Of a stretch of 9,573 nt of DNA, positions 6,846-9,573 are shown piece after piece. Every line of letters starts with the position of its first letter. Positions within the stretch are counted from its first letter, which is position 1. The notes under the pieces were generated by a model. It ran no database searches. It worked only from the letters and a program-made list of their open reading frames with translations, and was not told where the DNA came from. Both the position numbers and the translations under genes were made by a program. The stretch is from an uncultured Eubacteriales bacterium (GTDB lineage Bacteria; Bacillota; Clostridia; Christensenellales; Borkfalkiaceae): NCBI GenBank assembly GCA_905207385.1, contig CAJLLH010000036.1:1-9573 (forward strand). The letters run 5' to 3'.

Positions 6846-8138
6846 TTATTTTTTATCATTTGAAGCCGGAATCGGCATGATTGCAATTACAGTGAAATTA
6901 TGGTTTTCAATGTAAAAACGAATGCTTCCGCCGTAGTTTTCCACGACGTTGCGCATGCTCTTTACGCCGAAGCCGTGCCCCTCCTCGTTTTTCTTGGTAG
7001 TTTTGGGCAATCCGCCGCTCATTTCTATTTCTTCGCTGTCGGTATAGTTGACAGTTTTTATGATGCACATATTGTCCTTGCGAACAACAACTACTTCAAC
7101 CTCGCGGTGGTCCTCGCGGTGGCGCACGTTTTCTATGCAGTTTTCAAGCGCGTTTACCATAAACGAGTAAATATGATGCGGCTTCATGAAATCCACCGCC
7201 CTGCCGTCTGCCGTACATACGAAGCGTATGCCAAGCCGTTCGCACAGCAACGCCTTTTCCGAAAGGACTACGTCCAGCGCCGTATTGCCCGTAAAGTATG
7301 TGGTAAACAGTATTTCCTGGTCGCCGTCCACTTCCGAAAGCTCGGAATAATTTATTATTCCGTCTTTCTGCAGTTTTTTCATGTCGTGATACTTTATCTG
7401 AATTTTCTCGTTGCTTATTTTGGTCTGTTCGTAGTGCTGTTTATCTTTGTTGAGAAGCTGTGTAAGTATGATGTTTTCCTGCTTGAGCGAAACAGTTTTT
7501 ATGTTCATGAAAAGAAGTATGAGCACCATCAGCGAATACAGTATGGCTATCGCCTGCAGGGCTGCCACCGCATAAGCCGACCAGAAGTAAATTGACTGGC
7601 GAACCCAGTGGATAAGCATTGCCGCCGCAACTACGAACGCGCAGGCGATAAACACCAGCAGACTGTTGTTGAACTTCATTTCATTCGCCTTTATTATGCG
7701 CCTTACCACCGTAAAGTACGAACCTACCACTACGAGAACCACAACCACAGGCATTATGATAAAATAATACTTGTAAATATCGAACGTACCCGCAATACCT
7801 ATGGCGAGGAAAATAATTCCGTACGAAACGCAGCTTGCAATATGTTGCAAGCAGTACATGCACACGCTTATGAAAATAATTTGTGTAAAGCCGTATTTAT
7901 ATACAAACGCGTTCTGCACGGCAATTAAAACAAAGTAAACGAGGTAATACCACGGAACGGGCACAGGCAAAAAAGCCGCAAGCAAAAGTATTGCGGCTAA
8001 ACCGACAAAATAACTGAGCAACCAAAGTCGGCGCTTGGGGCAGGGAAGAAATACCGCGGCTATGACTATAAACTGCAATATGTATTCCCCGCCGAATATG
8101 CCCATTATTTCGTTTGCTTTTACAATAACATCATCCAT
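6846..8138 (-). CDS. AgrC-like GHKL sensor histidine kinase
   Basis: Membrane sensor that should autophosphorylate and pass phosphate to the overlapping response regulator. Of 430 residues, about 1-211 are hydrophobic, with six to eight likely membrane helices (for example around 18-33, 38-56, 63-80, 84-117, 124-142, 159-175 and 190-211) and no large extracellular domain. A short, probably coiled-coil, linker (about 212-248) leads to the phosphoacceptor His251 in KYHDMKKL. The GHKL ATPase domain follows, with N-box NALENCIEN (329-337) and the glycine box GHGFGVKSM (387-395). The layout is that of AgrC/ComD-type peptide receptors. Its ATG overlaps the regulator stop by 8 nt (ATGGATGA), so the genes are probably translationally coupled; the upstream GGAAT is a weak ribosome site. 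No cognate peptide gene or AgrB-like processing protease is in the window, so the ligand is unknown. Confidence 0.92.
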   Translation of the reverse strand: MDDVIVKANEIMGIFGGEYILQFIVIAAVFLPCPKRRLWLLSYFVGLAAILLLAAFLPVPVPWYYLVYFVLIAVQNAFVYKYGFTQIIFISVCMYCLQHIASCVSYGIIFLAIGIAGTFDIYKYYFIIMPVVVVLVVVGSYFTVVRRIIKANEMKFNNSLLVFIACAFVVAAAMLIHWVRQSIYFWSAYAVAALQAIAILYSLMVLILLFMNIKTVSLKQENIILTQLLNKDKQHYEQTKISNEKIQIKYHDMKKLQKDGIINYSELSEVDGDQEILFTTYFTGNTALDVVLSEKALLCERLGIRFVCTADGRAVDFMKPHHIYSFMVNALENCIENVRHREDHREVEVVVVRKDNMCIIKTVNYTDSEEIEMSGGLPKTTKKNEEGHGFGVKSMRNVVENYGGSIRFYIENHNFTVIAIMPIPASNDKK

Positions 8139-8871
8139 CTATTATTCCGAATTCGGCGACGTAATGCATGAGATTATTCATAAAATCTTTCATGTATTTT
8201 CTGCTAAGAGTAAGGGAATCGCCGTTTACAAGCTGTACGCTCTTTTTGCCGACCCCCGTAACGTGCGCCAGATTCACAAGATAACAAGAACTGCACCGCG
8301 CAAAATTCATATTTGCGAACTTGTCCGAAATATCGTTAAGCGCGCCGCGCGTCCGCTCCGTAATAAAGCCGCCTTCGCTTTTTATGTGGAAATAAAGATT
8401 GTGCACCATTACCTCTATGTATACAATATCGGCTATGTTCACAAACTTCTGACCTTCAAGCGTTTTAAGAATCATCTTGTTTGCACCCATATGGTTGAGC
8501 GCCCTTACCGCTCGGTCCATATTGTGCGTGAATGACTCCTTTTTTACAGGCTTTATAAGGTAGCTCAGCGCACCTACCTCGTAGCCGTTCACCGCATACT
8601 GCGCATAGTTTGTACAAAAAATAATTACGGCTTTGGAACACTCTTCGCGCAGTTTTTTCGCCGTATTTATTCCGTTCACGTCATTGGGAAGATTTATGTC
8701 CATAAAAATAATGTTATAATCTTCGTAATGACTTTTCATAAATTCCGTGGTACCCGTGAATTTATCCGTGTTAAACTTAAGGCCGGTACTTTCACCGTAT
8801 TCCTTAATCCACTCCTCAAGCTGGTCGGATACGTTTGTTTCGTCATCGACCAAGGCAATATTATATATCAA
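8131..8871 (-). CDS. AgrA-like LytTR-family response regulator
   Basis: Cytoplasmic DNA-binding response regulator, the partner of the overlapping sensor kinase. Numbering from the TTG start, 246 residues: receiver domain (about 1-123) with the acidic pair Asp9/Asp10, phosphoacceptor Asp58 in FMDINLP, Thr87 and Lys107 in IKPV; LytTR domain (about 132-237) with YIEV, FARCSSCYLVNLAHV (190-204) and LSRKYMKDF (222-230), all typical of this fold. TTG at 8871 is chosen because GGAGG with further G lies 5 nt upstream and the protein then begins MIYNIALVDDE as family members do. A longer reading frame from the TTG at 8898 would have the ribosome site inside it. The gene is preceded by a promoter with three 21-bp-phased repeats, consistent with autoregulation. 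Confidence 0.94.
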   Translation of the reverse strand: MIYNIALVDDETNVSDQLEEWIKEYGESTGLKFNTDKFTGTTEFMKSHYEDYNIIFMDINLPNDVNGINTAKKLREECSKAVIIFCTNYAQYAVNGYEVGALSYLIKPVKKESFTHNMDRAVRALNHMGANKMILKTLEGQKFVNIADIVYIEVMVHNLYFHIKSEGGFITERTRGALNDISDKFANMNFARCSSCYLVNLAHVTGVGKKSVQLVNGDSLTLSRKYMKDFMNNLMHYVAEFGIIDG

Positions 8872-8873
8872 TT

Positions 8874-8884
8874 CCCCCTCCCCC
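8874..8884 (-). promoter_or_regulatory. G-rich ribosome binding site of the response regulator
   Basis: GGGGGAGGGGG on the minus strand ends 2 nt before the TTG start; its GGAGG core leaves 5 nt. A strong Shine-Dalgarno paired with the weak TTG start decides the start codon here. Confidence 0.7.
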
Positions 8885-8949
8885 GCGGCAGATAACAATG
8901 TAAAAAATCAAGCAATTAATGCACCGAATCTGTCCGAGCAACCACGGAT

Positions 8950-8978
8950 ATTCTATCTGCAATTTACATCTTTTTCAA
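8950..8978 (-). promoter_or_regulatory. Promoter of the two-component operon
   Basis: TTGAAA (8973-8978) and TAGAAT (8950-8955) on the minus strand are separated by exactly 17 bp. This is a better core promoter than that of the esterase. The -35 is 5 bp from the nearest operator repeat. The expected leader is about 70 nt. Confidence 0.68.
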
Positions 8979-8983
8979 TACCC

Positions 8984-9032
8984 GCGTCATAAAACTACCT
9001 CTACGCGTCACACATAACACAATTTGCGTCAT
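8984..9032 (-). promoter_or_regulatory. Three phased LytTR-type operator repeats before the response regulator gene
   Basis: On the minus strand ATGACGC, GTGACGC and ATGACGC lie at 9026-9032, 9005-9011 and 8984-8990, with start-to-start distances of exactly 21 bp, all in the same orientation. The spacing puts each copy on the same face of the helix. The sequence matches the pair before the esterase. The bases between the copies are not conserved, which points to protein-binding sites and not to a tandem duplication. Confidence 0.75.
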
Positions 9033-9196
9033 AATTTATATAAAAATAATTATGCTAATATTTTACAACAATTAGAAAGGGCAGCTCGGCTTACAAAGAT
9101 AAAGCTTTTTTGCCGCATCTTGCAAACCTTTGTCTGACCTACTTTCTTTGATTGTTTTCGGGCTTGTGATTCACTAAAATTTTATCCTAACCCAAC

Positions 9197-9310
9197 TTAG
9201 TATAATTCAACATGTGAAAAATTTTTCTCTTTAACTTCAAAAACCTTTTGTGGTGTACCGCTGATAATTTCAGCTAATGCGGCATCCGCTTTTAAGTTCT
9301 TTGCACGGCA
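9197..9310 (-). pseudogene. Possible coding remnant (C-terminal fragment) of unknown protein
   Basis: On the minus strand a frame of 37 codons plus TAA reads like a normal soluble protein end: it includes ADAALAEIISG, TPQKVFEVKEK and ends FSHVELY. The amino acid composition (alternating Ala/Glu/Lys/Val with few rare residues) looks unlike translated AT-rich spacer. The frame continues open upstream only to a TGA near 9374, through hydrophobic, Cys/Trp-rich residues that look non-coding, and no ribosome site was found. It could be a decayed gene end, part of a dispersed repeat or a chance frame. I do not recognise the family. Confidence 0.25.
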
Positions 9311-9352
9311 AAAATGCCATTTTTTCAAACATGAAAAAAACCATAAAAATGA

Positions 9353-9383
9353 GCAGTTTAAAGCCAAAACGGCTCAAAACTGC
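9353..9383 (-). terminator. Terminator-like hairpin in the intergenic region
   Basis: GCAGTTT (9353-9359) pairs with AAACTGC (9377-9383); inside, AGCC (9362-9365) pairs with GGCT (9371-9374) around a 5-nt loop. On the minus strand the helix is followed by TCATTTTTATGG and seven T (9334-9352), as in an intrinsic terminator for a minus-strand transcript entering from beyond 9573. On the plus strand it has no direct U-run. Confidence 0.4.
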
Positions 9384-9390
9384 CCGAAGT

Positions 9391-9421
9391 TAAACTTTTT
9401 AGTTTATGAGAGAAACTCTCA
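9391..9421. other. Two abutting small hairpins
   Basis: TAAACT-TTTT-AGTTTA (9391-9406) is followed directly by TGAGAG-AAA-CTCTCA (9407-9421). Both stems are perfect 6-bp helices with no base between them. Together with the larger helix at 9353-9383 they make a 69-nt cluster of inverted repeats. The role is unknown: a structured small RNA or an end of a repeat element are possibilities. Confidence 0.35.
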
Positions 9422-9573
9422 GAATCAGCCTGCTTTCCCAATCTTCCCAAAACTTTTCACATTAAATCTGACGATATGATTAAAACCATAATATCCAATT
9501 TGCTTATTAATAAATTATAAACCCAAAAAATCAGTTTTTTGTATGCCAAACAAAAAAATTTACCCCTTAAATT

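Larger units (their letters stand above)
9033..9573. other. AT-rich intergenic region without a complete gene
   Basis: About 540 bases upstream of the operator repeats show no ORF with a ribosome site and recognisable product on either strand. The stretch holds several short hairpins around 9307-9421 and one in-frame coding-like segment ending at 9197, described separately. No tRNA, CRISPR repeat or transposase could be recognised. Confidence 0.6.

Noticed and set aside
9307..9325. GGCA-AAAA-TGCC followed by A and six T as a plus-strand terminator
   Set aside because: A stem of only 4 bp is too weak, and no plus-strand gene precedes it.
9280..9351. Minus-strand frame MVFFMFEKMAFLPCKELK, considered as an AgrD-like precursor
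   Set aside because: Overlaps the coding-like remnant in another frame, has no Shine-Dalgarno and no AgrB gene nearby.
9331..9393. Plus-strand 20-residue basic peptide frame beginning MKKTIKMSS, considered as a signalling peptide
   Set aside because: No ribosome site, it runs through the hairpin at 9353-9383, and it has no Cys/Gly processing pattern of an autoinducing peptide.

Overview
The window holds four genes, all on the minus strand, forming one coherent locus: a LytTR-type two-component system at the right (about 8.9 to 6.8 kb) and two large secreted carbohydrate-active proteins at the left (about 6.66 to 0 kb). The lipoprotein signal, the InlB-type repeats, the GHKL/LytTR signalling pair, the good GGAGG ribosome sites and the AT-rich intergenic DNA around roughly GC-balanced genes fit a Gram-positive, probably gut-associated anaerobe of the Clostridia. 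The exact lineage (for example Christensenellales) is a guess.

Layout, in order of transcription from right to left. 8899-9573 has no complete gene: it contains short hairpins, a possible remnant of a coding sequence and, next to the regulator, a promoter with three phased operator repeats. 8131-8871 encodes an AgrA-like response regulator (receiver plus LytTR DNA-binding domain). 6846-8138 encodes an AgrC-like GHKL sensor kinase that overlaps the regulator by 8 nt. A strong intrinsic terminator (6778-6812) closes that operon. 6661-6777 is the promoter region of the next transcript, with two phased operator repeats. 3868-6660 encodes a lipoprotein esterase with three InlB-type repeats, a carbohydrate-binding-like module and a CE1-like alpha/beta hydrolase. 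After a 109-nt gap with a large stem-loop, 3-3758 encodes a circularly permuted family 3 glycoside hydrolase with three Ig-like repeats, a Pro/Asp linker and a C-terminal membrane anchor.

The most informative observation is regulatory. The 7-mer GCGTCAT (ATGACGC on the transcribed sense) occurs at 6743, 6764, 8984 and 9026, and a one-base variant at 9005. Within each cluster the copies are exactly 21 bp apart, the direct-repeat period expected for LytTR-domain sites. In both promoters the last repeat lies exactly 5 bp from the putative -35 hexamer. This predicts that the LytTR regulator activates its own operon and the esterase (and, by read-through, the glycosidase). The locus then reads as a self-contained sense-and-degrade unit in which a membrane sensor switches on surface enzymes that probably remove esters from, and trim, a plant or mucosal polysaccharide. 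No AgrB or AgrD-like gene is visible, so the signal may be a peptide encoded elsewhere, a glycan or something else.
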